Counted from the stretch's first letter, positions 1 through 13,000 are shown. The stretch: 39,772 nt of DNA from Ectocarpus siliculosus (GCA_000310025.1 FN649727.1:294628-334399); one strand, 5' to 3'. Notes: generated by a model from the sequence alone, not told the origin. Translations and numbers: made by a program.

Positions 1-1158
1 GGTCTGTAGCCTATAGGGGTTCTCCGACAGGTCTCGGGTAAAAAATTTGGGAACTGTGCATTTGCAGCTCGAGCGGAGCCCCCGGCATTGAAGGAAGGGG
101 GACTAAGAATCCTTTCGGGTGGCTTGTCAGCACGCCTTCTATATGGTAGCAAATTTTCCTCCTTCCTGAGCGGGAGTTGAGATTGGGGTAGTGTCTTTAC
201 GGGGCCGGCCCCCCCCTTTTTTTTTCGGGGACTGGAATTGAAGTTTCGGGGGGGGGGGGGGGTACTTATGTTTTGCGTGGCCTGGTGTTGAACCATTCAT
301 TGATCACCCGTGTTCGACAAGACGGAGCGTTGGACCGATCACCGATGGCCAATCTTCCCTTCCTACTTTGGGTAGGTCCAGATGGAGGGACTGAATCGAG
401 CTGGCGCCTTCTTCATTCAGATGTGCGGTGTGGTCAGAAACCAACCCATCATCAAATGCCTCACTTAACTAGCGACCACTAGTCATATCCCACATGAGAA
501 CATTTTAGAGCTAACCAAGCTGAGGACCCTCGCCATAGACAGGATGGGACCTGAAGGGGTCCAAGGGCTCTCTCTTCACATACACTTTTGGTGCTCGAGG
601 GTGGTATAATACCCGGACGTGGGAAATGCATATGGTACGTTTCTTGATACAATTGTGCTGGTGTCGGGTGATAGTGTGCAACGAGCGATGGCTCCAAAAT
701 GAGAAGCATAATCGTTTTCACACCAGAGTAGTTTCCCCGAGCCCACCACCCCCAACTTTATCGCGATCGCCCCTGTCGCCACAGGCACCATTTCACTCCC
801 TCAGCCATCACAATCACTGCTTTTTATCACCGACATTAATCTTCACCACCCACATTCGCCCAGCCACAGCCACGACCTCGTCAACTGACCAAAACGCCAC
901 CCCAGCATCACTGACAACCACCTTGGCCAACCACATCCACCGTACACAGCCACACACGACCTCATGAACTAACCAACACCACTCCCAAGCATCCACCTTC
1001 ACCAACCCCATCTAGCTAGACACCGTACTCAGCCATCCGCACCCACCACCACCACGACCAGCTGCACAGACACCCACGGCCACCACCCTCTCGCGAACCA
1101 ACCAAAAACCACCACCACCACCACCCCAGCCTATCGCCGACAGCCACCTACCGAGGGG
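1..1158. other. Left-edge region without a recognisable gene
   Basis: The first 270 bases contain long runs of C, T and G (about 209-230 and 249-262) that look like the poor-quality end of a sequencing contig. From about 740 to 1130 the plus strand is C/A-rich with many CCACC and CAC units, so every open frame there is low-complexity Pro/Thr/His or, on the other strand, Val/Gly/Trp. I see no conserved protein, RNA gene or convincing splice structure. Confidence 0.6.
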
Positions 1159-1403
1159 AACTCCCTCTCCATCACCGCCTGGAGGTTGAGCCTCTTGTCG
1201 AGCTCGGGTCGATCCACCTCCTCGTCCTCCCCCACGCTGTTGTCCCCCTCGACATCGCCACCGTCGAAGTTCTTCTCGTGCCTCAGGGTCCAAGACTCCT
1301 GCTTGCCGTCGACGGGGGGGTTGTAGTCCTTCACGTAGCCGCTGATCACGGTGTCCCCCCACCGCTTCAGGATCTTTCGGCCGACAAGCCGCCCCCCCTC
1401 TGA
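1159..1403 (-). CDS. Orphan coding exon, Tudor/Agenet-like fragment
   Basis: Read on the minus strand, this stretch encodes GGRLVGRKILKRWGD, then SGYVKDYNP, a Trp-Thr-Leu-Arg-His-Glu segment, an acidic run with GEDEEVD, and a final LNLQAVMEREFPS. It stops at a good donor (TCG|GTAGGT at 1159/1158). A likely acceptor CAG|CG lies near 1404. The pattern of VGR+ILK, a strand with an aromatic, W.LRHE and an acidic close recalls small Tudor/Agenet-like folds seen in many stramenopile proteins; that resemblance is from memory and is weak. The codons look genuine next to the surrounding simple sequence. I could not find partner exons. It may be the right-hand exon of a gene that continues past the left edge, or a gene or transposon fragment. 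The function is unknown. Confidence 0.4.
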
Positions 1404-2297
1404 CCCGCCACCCGCTGCATCATCCACACGCACAGAAACAAATCAATAGTCGGGTTTGGTCAAATCCCGCTATCAGAAGCATGACGTCGAATCATGAACC
1501 GGTCGGTTAGCGTGGGGAGAGGCTGGGGCTGACAACGAAACTGATGTTGACGAACTGGCGCGACTGAATAAGTTGGTCGGTGCCTGTGTAGCTTCGTCGA
1601 CGCATCGTCGTACGAACGAGAACCGAACAGGGGGAATGAAAAGGGTAACAAACACGATAGAGACGCCATCGCACACTGTACTCCCTATGCATAGCACAAA
1701 CACCAAAAGAGCCAGTGTCCACAGCCTTCAATAGGCAAGCGCGCACAAGGTAAGAACGACGACCGGCCTGACATAGACTTCAAGTACAGTAGAGGTAGTA
1801 GTAGTAAGCAATAGTCAGGGCGCACTGGCGAGCACTTCGCGCATGACCAAATGTAACGAGCGTGGGCGCAGATCTACAGGATTCTTTACTAAGAGTGGGG
1901 GGTCAGGTTTGTGGTTTCTCGTAGTCCTGGATTTATCTACTATGCCCACGCTATGCATACGTATACTTGCTTCCACTGCTGTAGTGGTAAGTGAAACATG
2001 GTATTTCGTTGGACGAACAGCGATGAAGAAGCAAGTCACGTAGGTTGCATTGAATGTAAAAGATGATGCTCATATTCAAGACTTCCAGCACTTCCATGTC
2101 GACTTTATCACGAGCAAAATGGTCGCCCCGGTCGTGATATGGTGCAGGTGTTTGACCTTGTGACTCTCTATTTAGATCTTTTGATTGTGGGTTCTATTCT
2201 CTCTCTGCTCTGGATCGAGAAAATCGTGAACTAAGGGTGGAAGCGCATGGTCATGATGAGCAGCAGCAACGGGAAGACGGAGAGAGAGAGAAAAAAG
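1404..2297. other. Intergenic sequence, nothing recognised
   Basis: I see no conserved coding exon, RNA gene or repeat here. Open frames on both strands are short and unlike any family I know. The region lies between the orphan exon and the fold-back element. Confidence 0.5.
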
Positions 2298-3031
2298 AGC
2301 AGTGGCCAAAATCGGGTACACCCGGTCCAAACACGGCCATAGTCGGGTACCCCTACAAGATGCTGCTGGGAGCGACCGCATGCCACCATCTGATTGGCCG
2401 ATGCCCGCCCCTACCCGACCTTGACCGCCTTTCCACCGGGAGGGGTACCCGGTTTTTCTGTCCCCAACCCGAAAATGGCTGGGCTGTTCGACCAAAACCC
2501 ATCCACACAACCACGGGTCGGACGCACACCACTCGCCCTCGTTTGTCGCCAATAATGAGAAAGTAGCGGGAGGGAAAGAAATATGTCTATTCTTGAGATG
2601 AGTCCCGTGTGTGTCGCATATCGTGAGGGGGGCATTCATCCAGCTCTTTCTTCTTCTCGATCATTTGCACAGATCGCCAGCCGTTTCCCCCAAGGGAGAC
2701 TTCCACCGCCGGCGGGGGATCTGCCTCCGTCCGCCGGGCCGTCAGAAGGTCCGAATTTGAGGGCCAGTGGTGTGCGTCCGACCTGTGGTTGTGTGCATGG
2801 GTTTTGGTCGAACAGCCCAGCCATTTTCGGGTTGGGGAAAGAAAAACCGGGTACTCCTCCGGGGGGTGAGTAGCCAAGATCGGGTGCACCCGGTGGAAAG
2901 GCGGTCAAGGCCGGGTAGGGGCAGGCGTCGGCCAATCAGATGGTGGCATGTGGTCGCTCCCAGCAGCATCTTGTAGGGGTACCCGATTATGGCCGTGTTT
3001 GGACCGGGTGTACCCGATTTTGGCCACTGCT
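2298..3031. mobile_element. Fold-back/MITE-like element with long inverted arms
   Basis: The left arm (2298 to about 2540) begins AGCAGTGGCCAAAATCGGGT. Its reverse complement ends the right arm (about 2759-3031, finishing CCACTGCT). The arms match through most of their length, including the Kpn-like GGTACCC sites, the block around ATGGTGGCATG and the GGTCGGACGCACACC block, with scattered substitutions. The right arm carries an extra insert of about 30 bases near 2865-2895 that holds a diverged copy of the terminal sequence (CCAAGATCGGGTGCACCCGG). A unique spacer of about 218 bases separates the arms. No transposase is encoded, so this is a non-autonomous element. Both flanks are A-rich (AAAAAAG to the left, TAAAAAAAAA to the right), so a target duplication cannot be fixed. 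The family is not identified. Confidence 0.85.
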
Positions 3032-5576
3032 AAAAAAAAATGTGGTGCCTCTCTTGCTCTCGTAAGCTTGCTGTAAGCAAGTATGTGACCGTTGTACATG
3101 TAGACTTCCGCCCAGAGAAGATGTGACCACAACACGCACACACACCGTACACATGCACACAACACAGCTAGCCGTCTCATCTCCTCCCCCTCACCTCTCC
3201 CAGAAAAACCAAACGGGAGGGTTCGCCCGAGAGACAAACGGAGAAGGGGCGGCCGGCAATCTATCGATCGCTGTGTACGCTACTGCTGCTGTGCATGTGT
3301 ACAAGCTTTTTGCCTTAACCAACCGAAACTTTGGCCCATGCAGGCGCACACGACCAGCACAAGAGCGAGGTACGCAGCAACAACGCGTCCCGTTCCCTGT
3401 TCCCTGCCCCGGTGATCTACTCATGGGGCATGGGGTATGGAGCAGCCTCATCTTCTGTACGTGTGCCTGTGGGTCGGTACATGACTGCTGTTGTAGACGG
3501 GGTCGCGCCGCTCTCTCGATGATCTCGAAGCCGGAGCAGAAACAGCAGCAGTTGTACAAACTGCATAGGTGCTGCCTTATCACCATCGAAAAACAAGCAG
3601 GTCCCGACAGCGGAGCAGCTGCGAAAGGTCTTGCCAACAGACAGACAAGCACACCGCCAACACGCTTGTGCAAGCACCTCCTCTTTGGGTCCATCTCTCC
3701 CCGACACAGCCTACTACAGCAGTACTCCAGTAGACCGCACGAGACAGCTCGCTCTTACAAACGCCCGCAGTACAACAGCAGTGAGTGCGTACCAAGGGGC
3801 ACAAAGCGCGAGGGAGGAATCAAATCAACCAACCTTTGTTTGGGATGGGGTTCATCCACACCTCATGCCTCTTGCTCAGCGGCTGGCTACCGGTTACGCG
3901 AACAACGTTCGCTCCAAGGGCGACACGCTAGAGTCGCTAGACTCGAGCATGAGATAGAGGCAGCCCATACCAGAAAAGAAGCAACACCGAGACCTGAGTT
4001 GAGCGAATTCGTTATGGCACCCCTACGAAGCCTATACCTTCCGCCGCCGAGCTTGTCTCGGAGTCGTCATCCTTACCAGCTCGAGACGGAGAACGCCGCC
4101 CGTTCATGGTTGTGCTGGATTCCGTTCCACGCTGCAGGTGCCAAGCTCGCGCCTCTTTTGTGGTGAAGCTGTGGGATGGGATGTATGTACCTCTCGGTGT
4201 GAGCGCGGGTGATGTTGCTGTTATTTTTGGCGCCATTTTTGTGTACCTTATTCTAGACCCCACACTACAAAGGGTATACACTTGGTCCTTGAATAATACA
4301 TTTATTTGGTGGTACGCTACTGCTGTATTGCACGACCCAGACTGCAGCAGAACACACAAACAGAACAAACTCCGGCGCGACACACACTGAGAGAGAATCT
4401 TATCCTCTCAGTGAAGGGAAAACATCGTGCTTGAGAGACGTCAGAACGGTTTTTGGTGCGAGTTGAACAACGACGAAAACAATACGGCAAAACACTTGAG
4501 TAACAAGATCGCGTTCGTTCGTAACATGTCGCCAAGAACGGCTACAAAAAGGTGAACCATGATACACGACATCGTACGCATACAGCAGGTGATGCGGCAT
4601 GAAGCCATGCCCTTCCGGCGGCTTGTGTAGATGGGTGGGTGGACTACGGACAGACAGATGGTGGCCAAGCGAAGGTGTCTTGCTACAAAGATGACGGGAT
4701 GTGAAAAGATGAGGAGGGAATCAATCGTCCTGCACAGACGATGGGAGATTGTACTCTTTAGGATTGTACCCTTTATGAAGGTGATCTCCAAAGGGAAACT
4801 TGGAAACGACAGTATGCGTGTGGTGTTAGTTTTCGTGCAGACTCCAAACAAGCAGAACAAAAGGGTGTGTACCTTTCTACTTAACTAAGTAATTTGGACG
4901 TATCCAAAACAAACAATAAAGGAAAGCGCACGTAAGTGCACTAATTTTGCTTGACTGCCTTTCGACGAGAAGGAGAGTCGGAGCGCATGGTTCCGAGGCT
5001 CACAACAACTGAAGAGAGAGGTCTACGCTGAGAGCAAACATAAATGGTGTAAAAGTCTTCAACTACAAACAGGGTGCACGTGGCTACCAACAAACTGATC
5101 GATCGGAGGGTCACAAAAAACAAGACAAGGGCCAGAAAAACTCACAATCACACAGAGAAACGCCATATGCAGCAATACGTCAGTTAGATCTACTCTACAT
5201 AGCATCTCAACCTGTGAACAGTTCACCAAGAAATTACCGTTGATTGGCAAAACGACAATACACGATGGCCATATCCATATACCATTTGAAACGTCAAAGG
5301 TGCCATCTGCCGTACGTACAAGTGGTGTTTCGCGGCATAGGTCAGGTACACGAATCTTTCAGCTCGCGACACTTGTTGCACACTCCCCCCCTGGAATCAC
5401 AGGAGAGACCAATAGACTATTATTATTGAGACCGCTTTCCTTGCTCTTCAGCCGACAAAACGCACTTCGTCGTTTGTTGTGCCTCAACGACAAACTAGAC
5501 CCCCCCTCACAGCCAGCAAACCAACCAAACTACGCGCGCGCGGGATGCATTCTATACCAAGATCGAGCGATGTTCA
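3032..5576. other. Long intergenic region, no supported gene
   Basis: About 2.5 kb without a gene I can support. A plus-strand open frame of 347 codons runs 3123-4166, but it is rich in Thr/His/Cys/Arg/Ser, shows no domain, and overlaps long open frames on the other strand; I treat it as chance or at most an unproven hypothetical. The right part would include the 3' UTR of the PDCD2L-like gene, which ends at 5577 on the minus strand. Confidence 0.5.
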
Positions 5577-8500
5577 TCAGACGGGCAACTGCACTACTAC
5601 GCACTCTTCGCAGCTAATGCTGCAGCTTCTGGGGCACGACCAGATCGCAACCACCCCCCAATCCATCCCCAGCGTTCTCAACCGCTCGCGCTCTTCGACG
5701 CTGGGGGTGGGCATCATCGTGGTTTCGTTTCCTTCGTCCTCCTCGCCACTTACACCTATCCCCGCCAATACCCCGCTTCCATCCCCTTGTGCGACTCCGT
5801 GCTCGTCGGTTGACCGCGTTGATGCAGCACCCTTCGGCTGAACCGCCACAGCCGAGGGAGTTATTGACTTCAAAGTGTTATTGTTGTCATGGCCGTCAGC
5901 TACTTGCGAAAGCGTGGAGATCTTCTTTGATTCAAGGCCAGAAAAAGTAGCGGGACTTCCCCCCTCTAGGCTGCCTGTTTCTCGTTCGGCGAGGTCGTTC
6001 ACTTGCAGCTGCAACAACAGGGCCGGCATGAGCTGCATCTCGAACACCCGGGTAGCACCTGGGAAGGCGTGCGGTGGTCACGTTTACATTGTGGTAGTGG
6101 CAGAGGACGCCGCGAATACGTAGGCGTGTGATCAGCGCGAGTTCCAATCTTTAATCGACATTGTAAAGGAATGCCGGTTGCACCTCGAATGCCGCAAAAA
6201 AAACACCGAAAGAGATATTATACTGATGCTGTACGTCATGCCCAGAGCGTGCGCATGCTCGCGACGGACGGTCTGTGCGTTCTACATGTGAGCAACGGAC
6301 ATAGACACGTGTCGGCCGACAAAAGATCAGCAGGCCGTGCGGCACACAACTCGCTACCTTGTTTCAAGATCAACTTGCAATTCGCACCATCGTGAGACTA
6401 GCCACGAGAGCGTACTGGTGCAACGGCATTCAAGGCAGAACACCAGACCCGGAAATCAGAAACATTTGGTACCTTACAAGCTTGATTTCCAACAAAGAGC
6501 TTGTAAACTGGAACGCCACTCACCGCAGGCACACGGGGGTATCTCTTCACGAGGCGGATCGGAAGCGGACCAGAGGGGTTCTCCTCCGTACGCATAGCGT
6601 ACTACTTGCTGGGGGGAACGGGCGACCCTATCGGCGAACCGCATAACGGCCTTCGCCCTGGGAAACGTAAGGTTCGCAAAGAAAAAGAGAACGTGTAGTG
6701 TACATAGTTAGGTCGAGTCCATACACAATTAAATATCCAGCTCTGGAATGCGCGAAAGAGATGGCCGAGGGATCTCTTGCCAATAGTCTATGCAGGATTA
6801 TTCTAGTAAGCAAATATACTGGATACAGTATAGAAATGACTAAGTCGGGGCGGAGGTTAGGGTTAGGGCCTGCGTGCCCCCCCCCCGGTCATTGTTCGTA
6901 AAAAGTAATAAACTTCCATTATTTGCGTAGGCAGTCCGCTCTTGACATCGACGCCAACCGAGCACGTCCCTCAGCAAAAAACTTTCAGACGTACAGCAGT
7001 GTGTGACATTCACAGCACGATGTACAACGCACAATTTGACCAAGCACATAATCGTAAACCCTACCACAAGTCAAGCACCCTGTATCACCTCCGGCACGCG
7101 GCAAGCGTCTCACCTCGCAGGCGTACGCTCATACTTCTCCCCAACACTGGCCACCGCTTTCCCCTCCTTTCCTCCGTGTTCACTGCTGAGCCCCCCAGCA
7201 TCCTTCAGGCCAAGGGCATGATCAAGCGCCGCGACAAGCCCACGGTCCTCCTCTTGCTCCCTATACCGCCGGAGTCTATTCTCCATGTCCTTGTCGTCTG
7301 TTCGGGAACTTTCTGCTCCCCACGGCTCGGGGACAAAGCTGACAGTCTTTGCTGGGAAACAAGGCCGCCCTCCCCAGTCCCCGCCTTCTGCCGCGACGGT
7401 GTCTGATTTGGAACTCTCCGCTGCGCTCTTCTTTTGGCTGCCGCTGCCACTACTGCTGTGGTTAGGTCCTAACTCTGCTAAAGAGCTACATGTGTCGCCA
7501 CCCGTTGAAGACCTTTTCTCTGCTGCTGCTGCTGATGCCCGGTCTCCTTGGCAAGTCGACGACTGCTTCTTCTCTTGTTTGTCGAGCAAGGCATCGATGT
7601 CCGCCGTTGCAATACCCCCAACGCCTTCGGTGTCAACTCCCGCCCCCCAATCGCTCGTCTCGGCACCCCACCCTTCGCCGTCGGAAGCGGGGGCGTCCCA
7701 CGACACGTCGCTTGCTCCCCATGGATCCGTCGCGTGCGCTGCTGGCTGCGTTGAAGTCGGAGGCGTTGGTGGTGCCACATTCGTCGTGCCCGCAACAGCA
7801 CTAACCGCTGATGCGGCAGTGGGGTCGCTGTCGTCTTGTGCGGGCTCGACAGGCTGTGGAGCTTGTGTGCGTACCACCCGCCACCCTTCGGGTCGCAGGG
7901 AGCAAGCCGCCCGGTTGCACCCGAAGAGGCACAGTGATCTCTCCACGTGGGTCGGGGCATAGATCTGTCCGGCCACGGCAGGCAGGGCAGGGCACGCGCG
8001 ATCACCAAACGCCGATCGGTCTTTGGTGCAACAAACGGCTGTTCTCGTGTGTTACCTTTGCCAGCTGAATTTCACTGCTGTTGCGTTTCGTGATGTTGGG
8101 ATCCGTACCGAATGGGGTTCATGTGTGTGTGCGCTAATTGTTTCACACGGAGGGCTTACTTACTGTGGTGGGAACGCAGGGACATTGCTGATCTGTTGGG
8201 GTGGGCGAGGACGAACGTGGCGTGCGTACTCCGGTGCAGGGAAAATGCTGGGTTGATCGAACAACCTACCGAAGTAAACCAGCGGGCTCTCACTCACGGC
8301 ATCGAATCGGTGGCAGCAAATAATCAAATCATGGGTATGCGCAAACCGCCCGCCCACCTCTGAACAGAGTGCACTTGGTGATGATACCAACCCCTCACCT
8401 GTGTGACGAGATACAACCATCTACCACAGAGGCCGCACACGAGGTCGCCAACTTTGACGGGAGCCTCTCCGAACCATGCCTGTAGAAGAAGTAGAGCAGG

Positions 8501-9088
8501 ACGACGGTTACGTACGGTATACCGGCAGCATTGATTGCTGTCCAGCGTGAGGTGACACTTCACCCGTCAACAACCAAGACTGTAACATGTTCGACAGGCG
8601 TGCAGTACATCGCGGGGGGAAGTGCGCTGGGAAAACACGGCATATTTATTGTATGAGACTTCCAATCAATTGCTTCGAGAGCCGCAAACAATTACGGCAC
8701 AACCACTAGGCGAAAAATAGAGGCCAATAATGTTGCAAGTGCTCAACAACAAGAACGGCTCTATTTATGTACTGCATTGGGTTTGATGCGGTATGGTGTT
8801 GTCAGGTGAAACCATCTTGGGCGTCTGTGGATAATAATTCACTCTGTGTTTTTTCCCTCAAGCCTCAGCCACATGCGCCAACCACGGCATACCACAGCCG
8901 CTGCTGCTGCTAGCTGTATTACAACGTGTGACTTCTGAAGGTCAACTTGGTCCACTGCTTTCAGCCGCATCACCCACCGGCCAACCTCCGGCTTTGCTCT
9001 TGTCCGGCTGCGAGGCTTTGGAGACAGAAAGTGCCTTACCCACGTGCCCCAGCTCTACACAGACTTCTCCATCCTCGCCAGCATACAT
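5577..9088 (-). CDS. PDCD2L/TSR4-family protein (RPS2 chaperone-like), 5 exons
   Basis: Minus-strand CDS of 552 residues: complement(join(5577..6058, 6524..6657, 7114..7964, 8399..8479, 8978..9088)); phases agree at every junction. Exon 1 gives CVELGHVG and KAGGWP. Exon 2 continues AWFGEAP and has the first CxxC pair (C52, C55). Exon 3 has IYAPTHVERSLCLFGCNRAAC (C80, C85) and GWRVVRTQ, then a spacer rich in Gly/Ser/Ala with repeated WGA and DWG units. Exon 4 has RFADRVARSPQQVVRYAYGG and GEPLW. Exon 5 has the FEMQLMPALL and DWGVVAIWSC blocks of the family's C-terminal domain. There is no MYND finger, which points to PDCD2L/TSR4 rather than PDCD2. In yeast, Tsr4 is a co-translational chaperone for Rps2 (uS5) in 40S assembly; that role here is inferred from family. 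The start at 9088 puts VELG near the N terminus as usual; an in-frame ATG at 9271 is an alternative. Confidence 0.9.
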
Positions 9089-9452
9089 GCTGCTGCACCA
9101 AGCACCGAGAGCCAGGAGCCCAGGTAGCAGGTTGTCCTGGACATGTCCGGTGCGGCGCAATAGTGCGGCGCACGGGGGGGCTACATGGAGTGTATCACAC
9201 CTGCATACCCTCGTGCGCCGAGTGAAAGACAGATCCGTGCCCAGCAGCATCCCATTCAAACTTGAGACCATCTTCTATGCGAGACACATCTCAACAATAC
9301 CCGCACAGAAAAGAAAGCAGCTCTCGTGATTCAATCTGAGTCGGTTGCGACGACGTGCGACGCAGCCCGCGGCTTTCGCCTAGAGAGAGAGAGAAGCTGG
9401 AAGTGATCGGCAGCTGGACTGCGCAACGCCGCAGACCGCAGACCGGTCTACG
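9089..9452. promoter_or_regulatory. Putative bidirectional promoter, PDCD2L / REX1-like
   Basis: The start codons of two divergent genes are 364 bases apart, so both core promoters and 5' UTRs must fit here. I see no clear TATA box. A GA-rich tract (AGAGAGAGAGA) lies near 9382-9392, about 60 bases before the exonuclease start. If the PDCD2L-like protein starts at 9271 instead, the gap shrinks to 181 bases. Activity is inferred from gene layout only. Confidence 0.5.
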
Positions 9453-10035
9453 ATGGCCAGCCTGGCAAAGCCAATGGGCGCTGGCGACACCAAGAAGGTC
9501 CGCCGGATGCGCAAGAAGCTGGAGGGTAAAGCCACAGGAGGCTCCATCAACACCGCCGCGCTCCTGAAGCAGTGTAGAGACGCCGGCGTCCACGTGAGGC
9601 CGTTGTTGACCCCTCACCTCGAGCGGCACGGTCGTCAACCCACCCTCTCCGCCAAGGAGGCCAGGCAGTTCGTTCTCCACTGCGCCAGCGGATCCCCGGC
9701 GCCGAGGGTAGCCGAAATGCGCAACCTCCCTGCTGTTCGTGCAGTGCTGGTTGTCGCGCTGACTGGCGCAGCCACCTCCGCTCCACCGCAACGGAAGGCC
9801 GACGGCGAAGACAGCGCCATCGATGCGGCCGAAAGCCTGACAGTCCCGCCATCAGCAGCAACAGCAGCCGCCGTAGCGCCAAACAGCCCCCTGGACGGTT
9901 TCACGGAGGAGTTCAAGCGAAAGTTTCGGCTGTGCGCGGGGCTTCGGATAAGCAGTGGCGGCTTCAGCGTGGGGCCGGCGGACGGGGGTGCTGCTGTTCC
10001 AAGTGATGGCGGCGACGCGGCCAGCACCGGCGGCA

Positions 10036-10070
<35 letters not shown>

Positions 10071-13000
10071 TGGCTCAAGTCCTTGGCCGATGCGTTTCTC
10101 TACGCACCTCTCGGTGAGGATAGAGAGGCGTGTCCTGCCGGTCCTTTCTCCGGCAGCAAGAAGCGAAAGAACGCCGGGGGCGGTGGTGGGCGGAAGAAAA
10201 AAACAAAGGGCGATGCCAAGCGAAGGCGGAGGGAAGCCGAGAATGTACGGCAGCAACGCAGCATGGAAAGCGGCGTCGCAGAGGCAATCGCCCCGCAAGT
10301 GAACGGGCCGGGCATCGCCGACGGTAATAGTAGCCAACGGGAAGAGGTGGAAGAGAAAGGCACACAAGGAGGTGATGCGGATGATAGTTTAGCAGCGGCT
10401 CCCTCCGGCGGGAAGAGGGAGGGCGTGCAGGAACCGACGGTGACAGCAATGGACACAGCCGCGGAAGCGGAGGATGGCGACAGAGAAGAAGAATCCCATG
10501 AGGACAACGAGGAGGTGGCCTCAAGTGGCGACGAGGAGGACGATCGAGTAGAAGAGGGCAGCGACGATCCCCCACTCCCAGCTGTAGAGACCTACATATT
10601 ATCCGTCGAGAAGCTCAGGGAACACGGGTTCCCGGTATCCTACCCTGCGGAGAAGGAGGAGGAGGTCAACCACACTCCCCTTGACAGGGTCAGCGGTAAT
10701 GTTGTCCTCCCGACGAAGGAAGAAGCCGAGGGTATCGTAGGCAGGGCCTCGAAGCTGGTAGACCTGGAGGGGCACGTGCAGACACAGCCGTTGTCGGACG
10801 CCGGGGTGGCGGAGGAAGGTGAAGCAGCGGCGGGGGCGAGGTTGTTCGGGTTGGACTGCGAGATGTGCGTGACGGGGGCTGGGCAGGAGTTAACGCGGGT
10901 CACGCTGGTGGATTCCCAGCACAAGGTAGTGCTTGACGAGCTCGTCAAGCCGGAAAACCACATCGTCGACTACGTTACAAGGTGGGTATATTGGAGCGCG
11001 CGCGTAAACTACGTATGCGGCCGGCCCTCCTCTGCCACGCATTTTTGTCGGAAGCAAACACGGTTTCCCCTCTATTTTTTTCACCCTGTGTTGGCAGTTT
11101 GCGTTTGCCTTGACCCAAATACCCTGATTTCGCTTCAAACCAGTCTTGCGTGTGCCCCCACACGTACGCAGCAGCGGCGTGCTCCACCTCGACTGTTTCC
11201 GGTTTTCGACACATGGTGACGACGATACGTGATTGTTTCCCCGTGCGGCGGCCGCTTCTTCGCTCACCAGATATAGCGGTATCACCCCCCAGCTCCTGGA
11301 AAACGTGGACACAAGGCTGCGCCAGGTACAGGCGGCGGTGCTGCGAGTGGTTGGAGTCAGAGACGTCCTGGTGGGGCACTCCCTGGAGAACGACCTCAAG
11401 GCCCTCAAGATGGTGCACCTTCGGTGCCTCGACACCTCCCTGCTGTACCCACACCCCAAGAAAGGCCGACGCTCGTCGCTACGCTACCTTGTTTCCATGT
11501 GAGTCTCGGTTTCCATGATAGCCAATGTTCTTGGATGTTGGCGATGTTTTGCATTTTGAAGGGTGATTTGGGACGATGCTTCGCGAGCGCCTGCCACACG
11601 CGGTTGTGAGCTCGACGAGTTTTGGCATTCGTTGGCTGGGAATGTGCGCAGAATAGTTGCCGTCAACGGTGTCTGCGGACAGGTGCGGTTCGGAAAGTGG
11701 ACCGCGTGTTCTTGATGTGCGTTGATGTGGTTGAGATACTTGCACAGTTTGGCCGATATCAACTGCCGAAGTCTGTGTTCGTCGGCGCGGTATATGTGGG
11801 GTTCGGGGTGGACGTTAGAACGTCCACCCTCTAACGTCCACCCTCCAAAGCAGCGGGAAACAGCTCATTCACGTTTGTGCACACATGGTAGGTGGTCAAA
11901 GAGGAGTCATGCGGGTCACGCTACTTCTTCAGCAATCGGAACAGGTTTTGCCATGGAAGAGGAAGATAGGCACGAATTTTATCTGTAGTTGGTTTCGGAA
12001 GTCCTCGTCCCCGCTTCTCCTTCTTGTATATGGAAACCCAACGAAACGTTTTGTGCGGTGCCGGCGCCCCAACAAGTCGCATTTCATCTTCTAACGCTAC
12101 TCTGGCCGTCGTGATGCCAGGTACCTGCAGCGAACAATCCAAGGTTCTGATAAGGGGCACAACAGCGCCGAAGACGCCGTCGCCGCTCTGGAGCTTGCCC
12201 AGCTCAAGGTGTCCAGAGGGCCAAACTTTGGCGCAGAGAGGAGCACCGACAGCATTTTCGATAGACTTCAAAGGTGGGGGGTTGTCATTTGTAGAGTCAT
12301 TGATGGCGACATCCTTTGCGGAAGCGAGTTCCAAGAAAGCGACGACCGCAGCCAGCTGCCCGAGCGCATGTATCACCATTGCCGTGTATCGCTTTGAGAT
12401 CGCCGCTATTTTTTGTTATTTTCGTACATCTCGGAGTGCACCTCCTTCCTTTTTATGAGGAATACGCGCTCGCAGAAACTCGTGCACGGAATCGTGCCAA
12501 ACACTCGGACGAGCAGTGCAACGTGCATCGCTGGATCGAAGTCCGACACTCTATTAAGCATTTTTTCGTTTTTCGACCTCCTTTCCTCGTTAATTTTGGC
12601 CTTTTCTCAGGTCCCATAAACTCCCTTTGAAGCGCTTATTTCCGACAACTCCCACTGAAACCCATCCAGGAATCACGTGCCAGCGACCATGGTGGCCTCG
12701 AGTGAACAGTGCCGCCGGCATATCTCGGGAAGTGCGTCCACGGTTTCGTCCTTTTCGGATGACGGGGTCGTGCAGAGCGTCTTGAAGGAGATCAAAAGGG
12801 CCGGGGTGATGCGCCAACGGACGGGAACAAAGGCGCCCCTGGTGAGCATTTCACACCTACGGAGGGTGTAGGCCCTTGTGATGGCCACGCGGGGGAGAGG
12901 CTGCTCGTTCGTGCTTGTGGTTAAAGCTCGCGCGTTTCCCTGCACGGTCCCCTGCTTGCTTTTCCTGCTTTTGAGGGCGAGGGTGGTACGTCGCCGACAG

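Noticed and set aside
3123-4166. Plus-strand open frame of 347 codons
   Set aside because: The composition is erratic (Thr/His/Cys/Arg clusters), no domain or splice context is seen, and it overlaps long open frames on the minus strand. Length alone is not enough.
6855-6868. GGTTAGGGTTAGGG, telomere-like
   Set aside because: Only two units, inside an intron of the PDCD2L-like gene; too short to suggest an interstitial telomere array.
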